This document shows, one piece after another, positions 42,156 to 51,269 of a stretch of DNA of 64,000 bases (position 1 is the first letter of the stretch; each line of letters starts with the position of its first letter). The position numbers and the translations under genes were made by a program. The stretch comes from DASQFI01 sp035633215 (GTDB lineage Bacteria > Acidobacteriota > Vicinamibacteria > Vicinamibacterales > SCN-69-37): positions 428,847-492,846 of the forward strand of contig DASQFI010000010.1 in the NCBI GenBank assembly GCA_035633215.1, in the 5' to 3' direction. Under the pieces are notes generated by a model. It had not been told where the DNA came from and searched no databases. It saw nothing but the letters and a program-made list of their open reading frames with translations.

Positions 42156-42164
42156 GCACGGGCG

Positions 42165-43811
42165 CTAGAGCGCTTTCGTCAGCCTTTCGCAGACCGTATC
42201 CAGCACTTTGATCCTCGCAAAGCACTTGTCGTTCGCCTCGACGAGCGTCCACGGCGCCAGGTGGGTGCTCGTCCGCTCGACCATTTCGTTCACGGCGCGC
42301 GAGTAGTTCTCCCAGCGCTCGCGGTTGCGCCAGTCCTCCTCGGTCAGCTTCCAGCTCTTGAAGGCCGATCGCTCTCGATCCTTGAAGCGGCGCAGCTGCT
42401 CCTCGGGCGTGACGTGCAGCCAGTACTTCACGAGCACGATGCCGTGGTCGACGAGCTGCTCTTCGAACGCGTTGATTTCGCGATAGGCGCGCTGCCACTC
42501 CGAGGGCGCGGCGAATCCTTCGACGCGCTCGACGAGCACGCGGCCGTACCAGCTGCGATCGAAGATCGTCACCAGTCCCTGGCGCGGAAGATGCCGCCAG
42601 AATCGCCAGAGGTAGTGCTGCGCCCGCTCTTCGTCGGTCGGCGCCGCAATCGGCACGACGCGTGAGGTCCGGGCGTCGAGCGCGGCGGTGACGCGGCGAA
42701 TCGCGCCGCCCTTGCCCGCCGCGTCCCAGCCCTCGAACACGAGAATCGTCGACAGGCCGCGCTCCGCCGATTTGCGGTGCAACCGGTTCAGCCGGCCCTG
42801 CTGCTTCTCGAGAAGGCGCCCGAACTCGTCCTTGTCGATCTTTCTGGACATGTCGAGATGCTCGAGGATGGTCGGGCCTTTTGGCCTTTGAGCCTTTGGG
42901 CCCTTCAGCCTTTCGGCGTCAGTGCCTGTATCTTCTTTTCTTGATGCTCGCGGGGCCTCACGCTCGCTCGCTCGCGCTCCGGCGCTCGTCCCTCGACTCT
43001 CGCTCGGGACGCCCTGAGCAACGTCGAAGGGCGCAGACTCGCTATCCTCTTTTTCTGTCGCCGGGGCCCCACCCCCGGCGACCGGGCTGAAGGCTCCGTG
43101 CGGGCTCACGCGGCCTCGAATCGCATCACGGATCGCCGTCGTGATCGTGAGCGTGCGGTACCGCTCGTCGAGGCCTTCGACGATCGTCCATGGCGCGCGC
43201 GCCGTGCTGGTCCGCTCGATGATGCGCTCGGCCGCGGCGACGAACCTGTCGCCCATGCGCCAGTGCCTCCACTGGAGCTTGCTGACGCGCCAGCGCGTCA
43301 GCTTGTCGCGCTCGAGCTTCTTCAGCCGCTTCTTGTGCGCCGCGCGCCCGAGGTGCATCCAGAACTTGAGAATCAGCGCGCCGTCCTCCGCAAGCGCCTG
43401 CTCGAACTGCGCGATCCGGCTCAGGGCATCGTCGAACTCGGCGGTCTTGATGCGGCGATAGGCGCGCGCGAGGAGCGGCGGCGAGTACCACGAGCTGAGA
43501 TAGAGACCCACGCGGCCGCGCGGCGGCAGCGCGCGCCAGTAGCGCCAGAACTCCGGCCGTTCAGCTTCTTCGTCGGAGGGCTCGCCGAAGGCCGTCGTCA
43601 CGATCCAGCGCGGATCCATCCATTCGGTCAGGAGGTTGACGGTCTCGCTCTTGCCCGCGCCATCGACGCCGGCGAAGACGATGATGACGGGGAAGTGCGC
43701 CTGTTCGCGAAGGTGGCGCTGCGCATCGAGCAGATCCGTGCGCAGACGCGGCGCGCGCGTCTTGTACTGGGCCTTCGATATGGAACTGCCGAGCTCGGCG
43801 GCTTCGAACAT
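42165..43811 (-). CDS. two-domain PPK2, polyphosphate:AMP phosphotransferase type
   Basis: The 548-residue protein has two PPK2 domains, the layout of class II Pap enzymes, which make ADP from AMP and polyphosphate. Domain 1 has the Walker A FAGVDGAGKSETVN, EPSDEEAERPEFWRYWR and SSWYSPPLLARAY. Domain 2 has FEGWDAAGKGGAIRR, PTDEERAQHYLWRFWR and FDRSWYGRVLVERVEG. In Pap the second domain is usually the catalytic one, and here too its DRSWY is intact while domain 1 has SSWY. The domains are joined by about 70 extra residues (SAGARASEREAPRASRKED and KGPKAQRPKGP) that nested repeats encode. It uses the same polymer as the Ppx encoded at 32426. Confidence 0.9.
   Translation of the reverse strand: MFEAAELGSSISKAQYKTRAPRLRTDLLDAQRHLREQAHFPVIIVFAGVDGAGKSETVNLLTEWMDPRWIVTTAFGEPSDEEAERPEFWRYWRALPPRGRVGLYLSSWYSPPLLARAYRRIKTAEFDDALSRIAQFEQALAEDGALILKFWMHLGRAAHKKRLKKLERDKLTRWRVSKLQWRHWRMGDRFVAAAERIIERTSTARAPWTIVEGLDERYRTLTITTAIRDAIRGRVSPHGAFSPVAGGGAPATEKEDSESAPFDVAQGVPSESRGTSAGARASEREAPRASRKEDTGTDAERLKGPKAQRPKGPTILEHLDMSRKIDKDEFGRLLEKQQGRLNRLHRKSAERGLSTILVFEGWDAAGKGGAIRRVTAALDARTSRVVPIAAPTDEERAQHYLWRFWRHLPRQGLVTIFDRSWYGRVLVERVEGFAAPSEWQRAYREINAFEEQLVDHGIVLVKYWLHVTPEEQLRRFKDRERSAFKSWKLTEEDWRNRERWENYSRAVNEMVERTSTHLAPWTLVEANDKCFARIKVLDTVCERLTKAL
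42928..43084. repeat. GC-rich coding repeat, copy R4, with a nested insert
   Basis: R4 starts TTTTCTTGATGCTCGCGGGG and continues with CTCGCGCTCCGGCGCTCG. It is interrupted at 42989-43031 by another unit (CTCGGGACGCCCTGAGC in its middle), then resumes CGCAGACTCGCTATCCTC. A short palindrome GTCGCCGGGGCCCC...GGCGAC follows at 43058-43084. All of it is in frame between the two PPK2 domains. Confidence 0.8.
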
Positions 43812-43880
43812 GTGCTGCTCGCGCGGTGAACGCGGCCCGCGGCGGCCTGATTATAGAATGAGGTACTGGCGAGGACAGGG

Positions 43881-45206
43881 ATGCGACGAGTGGTCTGTGC
43901 GTTGATGGCGGTCTGGTGCAGTCCGATCTGCATCGCGATGGCGGCCAATGACTGGCCGCACTGGCGCGGTCCGGGGGCGACCGGCGTGAGCCCGGAAACC
44001 GGGCTGCCGGTGAGCTGGAGCAAAGCTGCGGGAATCGCGTGGCGCGCGCCGCTCGTGGGCGCCGGCGTCTCGTCGCCGGTGGTGTGGCGCGACCAGGTCT
44101 ACGTGACGAGCCAGTCGGGCGCGGGCGTGCGGCGCGCCGGCAGTCATCCGACGCTCGTGCAGGGGGCGGCAGCGGCCGAGTCCGGCGAGCGGAATCTGAC
44201 CGGGGCGACACCGGCCGAGACCGTCGCCTTCACGCTCGCCGCGTATCGATGGTCCGACGGCAAGCTGGCCTGGCGGCACGATCTGCCCGCCGACGGCGCG
44301 CTGCCATCCGTCCACGACAAACACAATCTGGCGAGTCCGAGCCCGGTCACCGACGCCGACGTGGTTGTCGGCTGGTTTGGCACCGGCCAGATCGTCGCGC
44401 TCGACCACAGCGGCAAGCGGCTCTGGGCGAAGCATCTCGGCCGGGAGTACGCGCCCTTCGATCTCCAATGGGGGCACTCGAGCTCGCCGGTGCTGTTCAA
44501 GGACCTCGTGATCCTGGTGTGTTATCACGGGACGGCGGCCTATGTGCTGGCGCTCGATAAGAAGACCGGCGCCGTCAGATGGAAGATCGATCGTCCGGCG
44601 TCGCTCGTCTCGTACAGCACGCCGGTCGTCGTCGAAGGCGCGCGCGGATCGGAGATCCTGATCAACACGAGTATGGGTCTCGAGGCGATCGCCGCCGAGA
44701 ACGGCGAAGATCGGTGGCGGGTCGTCGAAGACAATCGATTTCCGATCCCGGTGCCGACCGTCGCCGACGGGATGATCTACACGACCCGCGGGTATCGTTC
44801 CGGGCCGTACGTGGCGATTCGCCCCGGCGGGCAGGGCGATGTGACGGCCAGCCACGTCGCCTGGCGGATCCCGACGGGCGCGCCGTACATCTCGTCGCTC
44901 GTGTACTACCAGGGACTCATTTACACGGCTGGCGAGCTGGGGGTCGTGACGTGTCTCGATGCGAAGACCGGCGAACGCGTGTGGCAGGAGCGCGCGGGCG
45001 GCGTCTTCACGGCGTCGCCGGTCGCCGCCGACGGACGTATTTATCTGGTTTCGGAATCCGGCGAGACGGTCGTCCTCAAGGCGGGCCGCACGTTCGAGAT
45101 CCTGTCGCGGAACGGACTCGACGCGCACTTTGTCGCGTCGCCTGCCATCTCACGCGGACGGATCTTTCTCAGAGGGGATACCGAGTTGTTTGCGATAGGA
45201 AAGTGA
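43881..45206 (+). CDS. secreted PQQ-like beta-propeller protein
   Basis: The 441-residue protein has a signal peptide ending near AMAAND. WPHWRGPGATGVS opens the mature part, as in many PQQ-binding-like propellers. Repeated blades follow, such as VGWFGTGQIVALDHSGKRLWAKHLG, AYVLALDKKTGAVRWKI and GVVTCLDAKTGERVWQE. There is no dehydrogenase domain and no cytochrome motif, so it is more likely a binding or scaffold protein of the periplasm than a quinoprotein enzyme. It converges on clpS. Confidence 0.85.
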   Translation: MRRVVCALMAVWCSPICIAMAANDWPHWRGPGATGVSPETGLPVSWSKAAGIAWRAPLVGAGVSSPVVWRDQVYVTSQSGAGVRRAGSHPTLVQGAAAAESGERNLTGATPAETVAFTLAAYRWSDGKLAWRHDLPADGALPSVHDKHNLASPSPVTDADVVVGWFGTGQIVALDHSGKRLWAKHLGREYAPFDLQWGHSSSPVLFKDLVILVCYHGTAAYVLALDKKTGAVRWKIDRPASLVSYSTPVVVEGARGSEILINTSMGLEAIAAENGEDRWRVVEDNRFPIPVPTVADGMIYTTRGYRSGPYVAIRPGGQGDVTASHVAWRIPTGAPYISSLVYYQGLIYTAGELGVVTCLDAKTGERVWQERAGGVFTASPVAADGRIYLVSESGETVVLKAGRTFEILSRNGLDAHFVASPAISRGRIFLRGDTELFAIGK

Positions 45207-45211
45207 CAAAA

Positions 45212-45262
45212 GACCTCGGGTTTCGTTTCTTGAAGATCAGAGCGAAAACGAAACCCGAGGTC
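45212..45262. terminator. GACCTCGGGTTTCG palindrome acting as a bidirectional terminator
   Basis: Arms 45212-45228 and 45246-45262 are 17-base perfect complements with a 17-base loop. It fills the gap between the convergent PQQ and clpS genes and its last two bases overlap the clpS stop. It belongs to the same family as the in-frame copies at 6158 and 9127, so here a repeat seems to have taken up a terminator role. Confidence 0.75.
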
Positions 45263-45569
45263 ACGCCTCCTCAGTAATCGCCCGCAACGGAAACCCCGCC
45301 CCGCGGGCGAGTGAGATCACCGTATCGACCTTGGTCTCGGCGACCTCCCACGGATAGACCCCGGCAATGCCGCGCCCGTTGACGTGGACGTGCATCATGA
45401 TTTGATAGGCCTCGGCCGGTGTCTTCTGGAAGACGTTCTCGAGAATCTCAACGACGAATTCCATCGTCGAGTAGTCGTCGTTCAGGAGCACGACCTTGAA
45501 CAGGGTCGGGTCCTGCTTCTGCGTCTGGGGACGCTCCTTGACGACGCTGTCCGGCCGCTGCTCCGCCAT
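45261..45569 (-). CDS. clpS: ATP-dependent Clp protease adaptor ClpS
   Basis: The 102-residue adaptor delivers N-degron substrates to ClpA. It has an unstructured N-terminus (about 20 residues), then FKVVLLNDDYSTMEFVVEILENVF, MMHVHVNGRGIAGVYPWEVAE with the ClpA-binding and N-degron-binding residues, and LARGAGFPLRAITEE. ATG 45569 is preferred over an upstream TTG (45614) because homology starts there. clpS normally sits beside clpA; here it is 17 kb away. Confidence 0.95.
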   Translation of the reverse strand: MAEQRPDSVVKERPQTQKQDPTLFKVVLLNDDYSTMEFVVEILENVFQKTPAEAYQIMMHVHVNGRGIAGVYPWEVAETKVDTVISLARGAGFPLRAITEEA

Positions 45570-45731
45570 GAGAACTCGCGCTGAATAGGCCCCAGGCTCA
45601 AGGCCCAAGGCCAAGTGATGCGATCATTATGTGATCGGACTCTCTGGTGGAGCGTACTCCGGAGTTCGAAGTTCGAAGTGTTGAGTTTGAAGTTCAGGCC
45701 GCGCTTTCTAGCGGCCTGTTAGACTCCTGAC

Positions 45732-47030
45732 ATGAAACACAGCTTGTTCGCTGCGCTGGTGGCGGCGTTGCCCTGGCTCGGGTTTTCGCAGGGCTCGGCA
45801 CCCAAAATTGACCTTGTGATCCACGCCGGGCGCGTCATCGACGGCGTCGCCACGACGCCGCGGGAGAAGGCGAGCGTGCTTGTCGCCGGCGATCGCATTG
45901 CGTCGATTCAGGACGGCTGGCAGACGCCGGCCGGCGCGAGGATCATCGACCTGAAATCGTCGACGGTCCTCCCCGGGCTCATCGACTGCCACACCCACAT
46001 CACGGGCGAGGGGACCGGGAACGCGATCATCCGAACGGTCACCGAGACGCCGCTCGATGGCGCCGTGCGTTCGACGGTCTACGCCAGGCGCACGCTCGAG
46101 GCCGGGTTCACGACGATTCGGAACGTGGGCGCAGATGGCGGGGCGGACGTCGCGCTGAAGCGTGCGATCAACGACGGGCTCGTCGCCGGCCCGCGCCTCT
46201 GGACGGCCCGCACTGCGCTCAGCATCACCGGCGGCCACGGCGACCGCGGCGGACTGCGGCCGGATCTCTGGGTGGCGCCGACCTGGATGGACGGCATCAT
46301 CGACAGTGCCGACGAAGCCAGAAAAGCGGTGCGGTATCAGCACAAGTACGGCGCCGATCTCATAAAGATCACGGCGACCGGCGGCGTGCTGTCGATCGGC
46401 GACTCCGGCGACGCGCAGCAGTTCACCGACGAGGAAATGCGGGCGATCGTCGAGGCGGCGCACCTCCTCGGGATGAAGGTCGCCGCGCACGCCCACGGCA
46501 AGTCGGGCATCAACGCCGCGATCAAAGCGGGCGTCGATTCGATCGAGCATGGCACCTACGGCGACGCCGAGAGCTTCAAGCTGTTCAAGGAGCGCGGCAC
46601 CTATCTGGTGCCGACGATCCTGGCGGGCAAGACGGTCGCCGAGCTGGCGACGATTCCCGGGCACTTCCATCCGACGGTGCAGGTGAAAGCGGCGCGCATC
46701 GGTCCGCTCATCCAGAACATGTTCAAACAGGCGTACGCCGCCGGCGTGAAGATTGCGTTCGGCACGGACTCGGGTGTTTCGAATCACGGTGAAAACGCGC
46801 GCGAGTTCGTCTATATGGTCGAAGCGGGCATGCCCGCCGCCGAGGCGATTCTCTCGGCGACCCGCAACGCCGCTGATCTGATCGGCGCCTCCGACCAGAT
46901 CGGCTCCCTTCAGCCGGGCCGCTTCGCCGACGTCATCGCCGTCGCCGGCAACCCGCTGACGGACATCTCAGAGCTCAGAAAGGTGACGTTCGTGATGAAG
47001 GGCGGGAAAGTCGTGAAGGGCGGGATGTGA
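45732..47030 (+). CDS. secreted amidohydrolase (imidazolonepropionase/Xaa-Pro-like)
   Basis: The 432-residue protein has a signal peptide (HSLFAALVAALPWLGFSQG). The TIM-barrel metal site is complete: DCHTHI (HxH), a Lys in LIKITATGG, AHAHG, IEHGTYGD and FGTDSG. A small beta domain closes the chain. Members hydrolyse cyclic amides or X-Pro dipeptides. The signal peptide puts it in the periplasm, as with the peptidases encoded nearby. Upstream, 45640-45720 is made of GTTCGAAGTT words. Confidence 0.85.
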   Translation: MKHSLFAALVAALPWLGFSQGSAPKIDLVIHAGRVIDGVATTPREKASVLVAGDRIASIQDGWQTPAGARIIDLKSSTVLPGLIDCHTHITGEGTGNAIIRTVTETPLDGAVRSTVYARRTLEAGFTTIRNVGADGGADVALKRAINDGLVAGPRLWTARTALSITGGHGDRGGLRPDLWVAPTWMDGIIDSADEARKAVRYQHKYGADLIKITATGGVLSIGDSGDAQQFTDEEMRAIVEAAHLLGMKVAAHAHGKSGINAAIKAGVDSIEHGTYGDAESFKLFKERGTYLVPTILAGKTVAELATIPGHFHPTVQVKAARIGPLIQNMFKQAYAAGVKIAFGTDSGVSNHGENAREFVYMVEAGMPAAEAILSATRNAADLIGASDQIGSLQPGRFADVIAVAGNPLTDISELRKVTFVMKGGKVVKGGM

Positions 47031-47055
47031 CACCAAACCTGCCCCTTCACGGTCT

Positions 47056-49833
47056 TCATTTCTTCACGGTCTTCATTTTTTCCAGCACTTCGCCGACCTT
47101 GCGCATTTCTTCGGCGTAGACGGCGAGGTTGCCGTCGCGAAGCGCTTTCTCGCCGCGATCGCGGTGCGCCAGTGCCTGTTCGACGAGCTGCGCCATCGTC
47201 GGTTCCAGCGTCGCTGCCGGGTCCTTGACCGCCGGCTCTTCGGGGCTCGTCTTGATCACCGAGGTCGCGCTGCTCTCGAGGCGGTCCGGCGCGAGGCCCG
47301 CGATGACCGCGGACCCGAAGATCTGTGCGAGTGCCTGGTTCATCGTCTCGTGCATCACGATGCGGTTCTGATAGACGACGATGACCCGTTTCAGCTCGGG
47401 AATGCGGCCCTCGGACGCCCGCAGGTACAGCGGCCGAACGTAGAGCAGCGACTCGTTGATCGGGATCACGAGCAGCGTGCCCCAGATGACCTGCGATCCC
47501 TGCTGGTTCCAAAGCGTGATCTCGGGCGAGATCTTTTGATCCTGGCTGATCAGGCCAACGATCTGCTTCGGGCCGTACACGATTTTCTGTTTCGGGAACT
47601 GGAAGACGACCAGCCGGCCATAGCTCGCGCCGTCGCTCCTCGCGACCATCCAGGCCGAGAGGTTGTCCTTGAGCCGCGGTGTGAACGGGAGCATCTGGAT
47701 GAACTCGGGCCGCTTCTCGCCCGGAAGCCGCATGACCGTGTAATACGGCCGCATCGGCGTCGCGTTCCGCTCGCCCTCGAGCGTGGGCACTTGCCACTGA
47801 TCCTCCTTGTTATAGAAGACCTGCGGGTTCGTCATGTGATACGTCGCGAAGACGCGCGACTGGATGTCGAAGATGTCTTCCGGGTACCGCACGTGCTGTC
47901 GCAGGTCGGGCGGCATGTCCGAGAGCGGGCGGAGCATGCCCGGAAAGACGTTGGCAATCGTCAGCGCCAACGGGTCGGTCGGCTCGGCCAGATAAAGCGA
48001 CGTCGTGCCGTTGAACGCGTCGACGACGATCTTCACGGAATTGCGGATGTAATTGCACGCGCCGCTCGGGCACGTCGACCGGAACGAATAGGGATAGTTG
48101 GCCGTGCTCGTGTAGGCGTCCTGGATCCAGAAGATTTGGCCGTTGCTCACGACCGGATACGGGTCCGAATCGAAGGAAAGGAACGGCGCGAGCAGGCGCA
48201 CCCGGTCGGCGATCCGCCGGTGGAACAGGATGCGACTTTCCGGCGAGAGCTGGCTGGTGACGAGAATGTCGGTATTGGCGAACTTGATCGCGAAGAGCAG
48301 CCGCCGCAGGAAGCCGCCGATCGGGACGCCACCGGTGCCTTCGTAGAACGTCGTCTCGTTGTCTTCACCGCGCGGGTAATGGAACTCCGGCTGCTTCGTG
48401 CGGACGAGGACGTAGCTGTTCGACAGCTCGCCGAAGTAGACGCTCGGCTGATCGAGGCGCAGGTCGACCGTCGAGACCGGCGGCAGGTCGCGAATGTACA
48501 GCACCGGCAGCCCCTGCGTCGTGACCTGATTGACGGGCCCCAGCGTCAGACCGTATCCGTGCGTGAACGTCAGCCGCTCGTTGACCCACGACCGGTTCTG
48601 GATGCTCTCCGGATTCAGCTCGCGTACCGAGAGCATCACCTGACGGTACTTGCCGTCGATGGTGTACCGGTCGTTGTCGACGTTGATGAAGTCGTAGTAC
48701 GTGCGGATTTCCTGGATCTGCGCGAACGTCTGCAGCAGGGGCTGATGATCCCAGAGCCGGACGTTTTCAATCGTCCCCGCGTTGTTGAGGATGTCCTGCG
48801 GCGTCAGCTCGGCATCGCCCGAGAGCTCGCGCTCCTCGACGCGATCGAGCGCGTACGCCCGCCGCGTCGCCTCGATGTTGTGGACGATGAACGGCTGTTC
48901 CCTGTCTTGCTCATTTGGCGTGACGATGAGCCGCTGCAACACGGTGCCGTACACGCCGCCCGTCATCGTCACCGCGAAGTAGAGCGCGACGGCCAGGCCG
49001 AGCGGCCAGGCCCGCTTGCTGAAGCCGTACCAGAGTGTGAGCCCGGCGCCGGCGATCAGCACGACGAGCGTCGCGCGCAGGAACGGAAACGTCGCATGAA
49101 CGTCGGTGTAGGACGCGCCGAACGCGACGGGCGTGGTCGCCTGTGACAGCAGCGTGCGTGGGAGCTCGAGCCAGGCGCCCCACGCCATCAGCGTGAACAG
49201 GATCGCGCCGAGGACAGCCAGGTGCCGCCGCGCGGACGGGATCAACCGTACGCTCGGCCAGAAGCCCACGCCGCGCCGCGACTCGATGACGAAGCTGCCG
49301 GACAGCACGTAGTAGAGCCCGCAGGCGAGAAGCGTGAGGACGGCGGCGATCATCGCCTGCTGGCGCACGATCTGGAGCACCGGCAGCTTGAAGACGTAGA
49401 ACGCGACATCGCGTCCGAACAGCGGATCGCGCTGGTCGAACGGCACCGCATGGAACGCGCTCAGCCAGGCCAGCCAGTTCGACGCGCCCGACAGCCCGAA
49501 CGCCAGCGCGATCGAGACCGAGAACCAGAGCGCGATCCGCGCGAGCCGCCGCCCGTCGAACGCGATCATCCGGCCGTCCACGCCCGTGCCGAGGACGATG
49601 TGCGGGCGCTTGAGCGCGGTGCCGGCGAGCCGGATGTTGAGATAGACGAAGAGAAACACCGCGACGAACGTCGCAATAAAGACGACAAACTGCGCGTTGA
49701 TCGTGCGGACGAAGACGCTCTCGTACCCGAGCTCGCGGAACCAGAGCCAGTCGGTGTAGAAGCCGACCGCTGACGGCACCACGAACAACAACGCGATGAC
49801 GAGGAAGAGGATTCCCGGCAGCCCGAGTCTCAT
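47056..49833 (-). CDS. UPF0182 family membrane protein
   Basis: The 925-residue protein has seven hydrophobic helices in the first 300 residues (VGFYTDWLWFRELGYESVF near the start is the hallmark of the family). A large extracytoplasmic domain follows with WDHQPLLQTFAQIQEIRTYYDF, YPRGEDNETTFYEG and HYPEDIF-like sequence, and a charged C-terminus. The function is not known. It starts 23 bases from repeat-like sequence and stands alone. Confidence 0.92.
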   Translation of the reverse strand: MRLGLPGILFLVIALLFVVPSAVGFYTDWLWFRELGYESVFVRTINAQFVVFIATFVAVFLFVYLNIRLAGTALKRPHIVLGTGVDGRMIAFDGRRLARIALWFSVSIALAFGLSGASNWLAWLSAFHAVPFDQRDPLFGRDVAFYVFKLPVLQIVRQQAMIAAVLTLLACGLYYVLSGSFVIESRRGVGFWPSVRLIPSARRHLAVLGAILFTLMAWGAWLELPRTLLSQATTPVAFGASYTDVHATFPFLRATLVVLIAGAGLTLWYGFSKRAWPLGLAVALYFAVTMTGGVYGTVLQRLIVTPNEQDREQPFIVHNIEATRRAYALDRVEERELSGDAELTPQDILNNAGTIENVRLWDHQPLLQTFAQIQEIRTYYDFINVDNDRYTIDGKYRQVMLSVRELNPESIQNRSWVNERLTFTHGYGLTLGPVNQVTTQGLPVLYIRDLPPVSTVDLRLDQPSVYFGELSNSYVLVRTKQPEFHYPRGEDNETTFYEGTGGVPIGGFLRRLLFAIKFANTDILVTSQLSPESRILFHRRIADRVRLLAPFLSFDSDPYPVVSNGQIFWIQDAYTSTANYPYSFRSTCPSGACNYIRNSVKIVVDAFNGTTSLYLAEPTDPLALTIANVFPGMLRPLSDMPPDLRQHVRYPEDIFDIQSRVFATYHMTNPQVFYNKEDQWQVPTLEGERNATPMRPYYTVMRLPGEKRPEFIQMLPFTPRLKDNLSAWMVARSDGASYGRLVVFQFPKQKIVYGPKQIVGLISQDQKISPEITLWNQQGSQVIWGTLLVIPINESLLYVRPLYLRASEGRIPELKRVIVVYQNRIVMHETMNQALAQIFGSAVIAGLAPDRLESSATSVIKTSPEEPAVKDPAATLEPTMAQLVEQALAHRDRGEKALRDGNLAVYAEEMRKVGEVLEKMKTVKK

Positions 49834-49840
49834 TTATTTA

Positions 49841-49911
49841 CCGGGGGACTGCGTCCCGCCGGACCCCCGCATGCGGACGCTCGCGGGGCCCCTGAAGGCC
49901 CCGCTCCGCTC
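49841..49911. repeat. GTCCGGGGGAC repeat, copy c, with GC-rich hairpin
   Basis: CCGGGGGACTGCGTCCCGCC matches the copies at 12001 and 12105. It runs on into GCTCGCGGGGCCCCTGAAGG and CCCCGCTCC, a strong hairpin. It lies between two minus-strand genes and may end transcription of the upstream one. Confidence 0.7.
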
Positions 49912-49955
49912 CCGCGGGGCGCGCCAGATGGCGCGCCTGATCTGGAATGTTCCCA

Positions 49956-51239
49956 TCACCGAAGCGGTGCGCTCGCGACTTTCACGCGCGAAGGCGCGCC
50001 GCGGACGATCTCCGTCCACGCCACCACAAGGCGGCGCCCCGACAGCGCCAGCCGCGCGAATCCGCTCGACCGATCCGACGTGGACGGCGCCACCACGACC
50101 GGCACTCCCGGGCGGCCGTCGCGAGTGACCTCCCGGACGACCAGCTCCACACCCTCGTCGCCGCGTTCGATCGACGAGAGCAGCACGCGATCGGCCGAGG
50201 GCATTACCATACCCAGTCGTCCATAGGTCACTCTCGACTCGGCCTGGATCGGCGCGCCAAATCGCCGGCCGCCGTCGGTCGAGAACGCCACCCGCACATG
50301 CGGCGCGCCGCCCGCCATCGTGAACCACGCGACAGCCACCGCATCGCCCACCGCGGTCACGACGGGCCCGTTCACCGGACACCCGTTGATCTCCCAGTTG
50401 TCGGCGTGCACGGTGGCCGGCGCTGACCATACTCCTTTGACGAATCGAGCGACCGAGATGTCGCGAATGTTCGCGTCGCTCCGATCCCGGTACGCGATGA
50501 CGACGCCTTCAGCGGTCCTGGCGGCCGAGGTCTGACAGCATTCGCAGACGCTCGGGTCGACGACCGTCTGCGCGCCCGGCGAGCCGTTGCGCACGGTCGC
50601 CGCGCGGACCGCCATGCCGTGACTCATTGGCGCGGCGCTGCCCGCGGCTGGCTTGCGGCCGTCGAGCCAGACGAGTCCGAGCCCGCTGTCCGGAGTTTCG
50701 AAGAACGACACGAACCCGAACTCACCGCTTGCGCTGTCGTAATGCGGTGTTCCTGGCGAAGTCCACGTGCGGCCGTTGTCGGTCGACGTCCGAATCTGGA
50801 TGCCGTACGGCGCGCTGATTCCGCGTTGGAGCCAGTGCGCGGCCAGCGTTCCCGTGGACGTGACGAAGACGGACGGGAAGTCGGCCCAGTTGGCGAGGAA
50901 GTTGGCGCCCTCGGCGATCGTCAGTGGCCGGGCCCACGTCGATTCCTGCAGCGACGACAGCTGGAACCTGTGCCCGCCGCCCGCGCGCGATTCGAGCCAG
51001 CTCAACCACACCCGCCCGCTGCGGTCGGCCGTGAGATTTGGCTGGGCCGATCCGTCAGAGGCCGGCGACGCGAGGGGAGTGAAAGGCGCGGCAAAAGGAG
51101 AGCCGCTCAAAGCGGGTTGCTGCGGCTGCGCGGTCAGGACGACGGTAGCCGCGCCAATGACGAGAACAATCGGGACGGGGATGATCCGTCGAAACCTCCA
51201 GGGGCCCCGCCGCACAAATTTCCCGGGAGTTTTCCACAT
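49956..51239 (-). CDS. secreted sialidase-like (BNR repeat) propeller protein
   Basis: The 427-residue protein has a long basic N-region and a signal helix (IPVPIVLVIGAATVVLTA). Propeller blades show Asp-box-like turns: STDNGRTWTSPG near residue 150 and STDGGRRFGAPI near 320. There is a tight CECC motif in VVDPSVCECCQTS (about residue 240), which could hold a metal or a disulfide pair; a classical sialidase arginine triad is not evident. GGGGGACGGGG upstream may serve as ribosome binding site. It is divergent from the aquaporin gene with only 30 bases between. Confidence 0.7.
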   Translation of the reverse strand: MWKTPGKFVRRGPWRFRRIIPVPIVLVIGAATVVLTAQPQQPALSGSPFAAPFTPLASPASDGSAQPNLTADRSGRVWLSWLESRAGGGHRFQLSSLQESTWARPLTIAEGANFLANWADFPSVFVTSTGTLAAHWLQRGISAPYGIQIRTSTDNGRTWTSPGTPHYDSASGEFGFVSFFETPDSGLGLVWLDGRKPAAGSAAPMSHGMAVRAATVRNGSPGAQTVVDPSVCECCQTSAARTAEGVVIAYRDRSDANIRDISVARFVKGVWSAPATVHADNWEINGCPVNGPVVTAVGDAVAVAWFTMAGGAPHVRVAFSTDGGRRFGAPIQAESRVTYGRLGMVMPSADRVLLSSIERGDEGVELVVREVTRDGRPGVPVVVAPSTSDRSSGFARLALSGRRLVVAWTEIVRGAPSRVKVASAPLR

Positions 51240-51269
51240 TTGCGCCCCGTCCCCCTAGACTATACCCCC

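Noticed and set aside
47164..49146. Open frame of 660 codons antisense to the UPF0182 gene
   Set aside because: No recognisable domain; UPF0182 on the other strand is certain.
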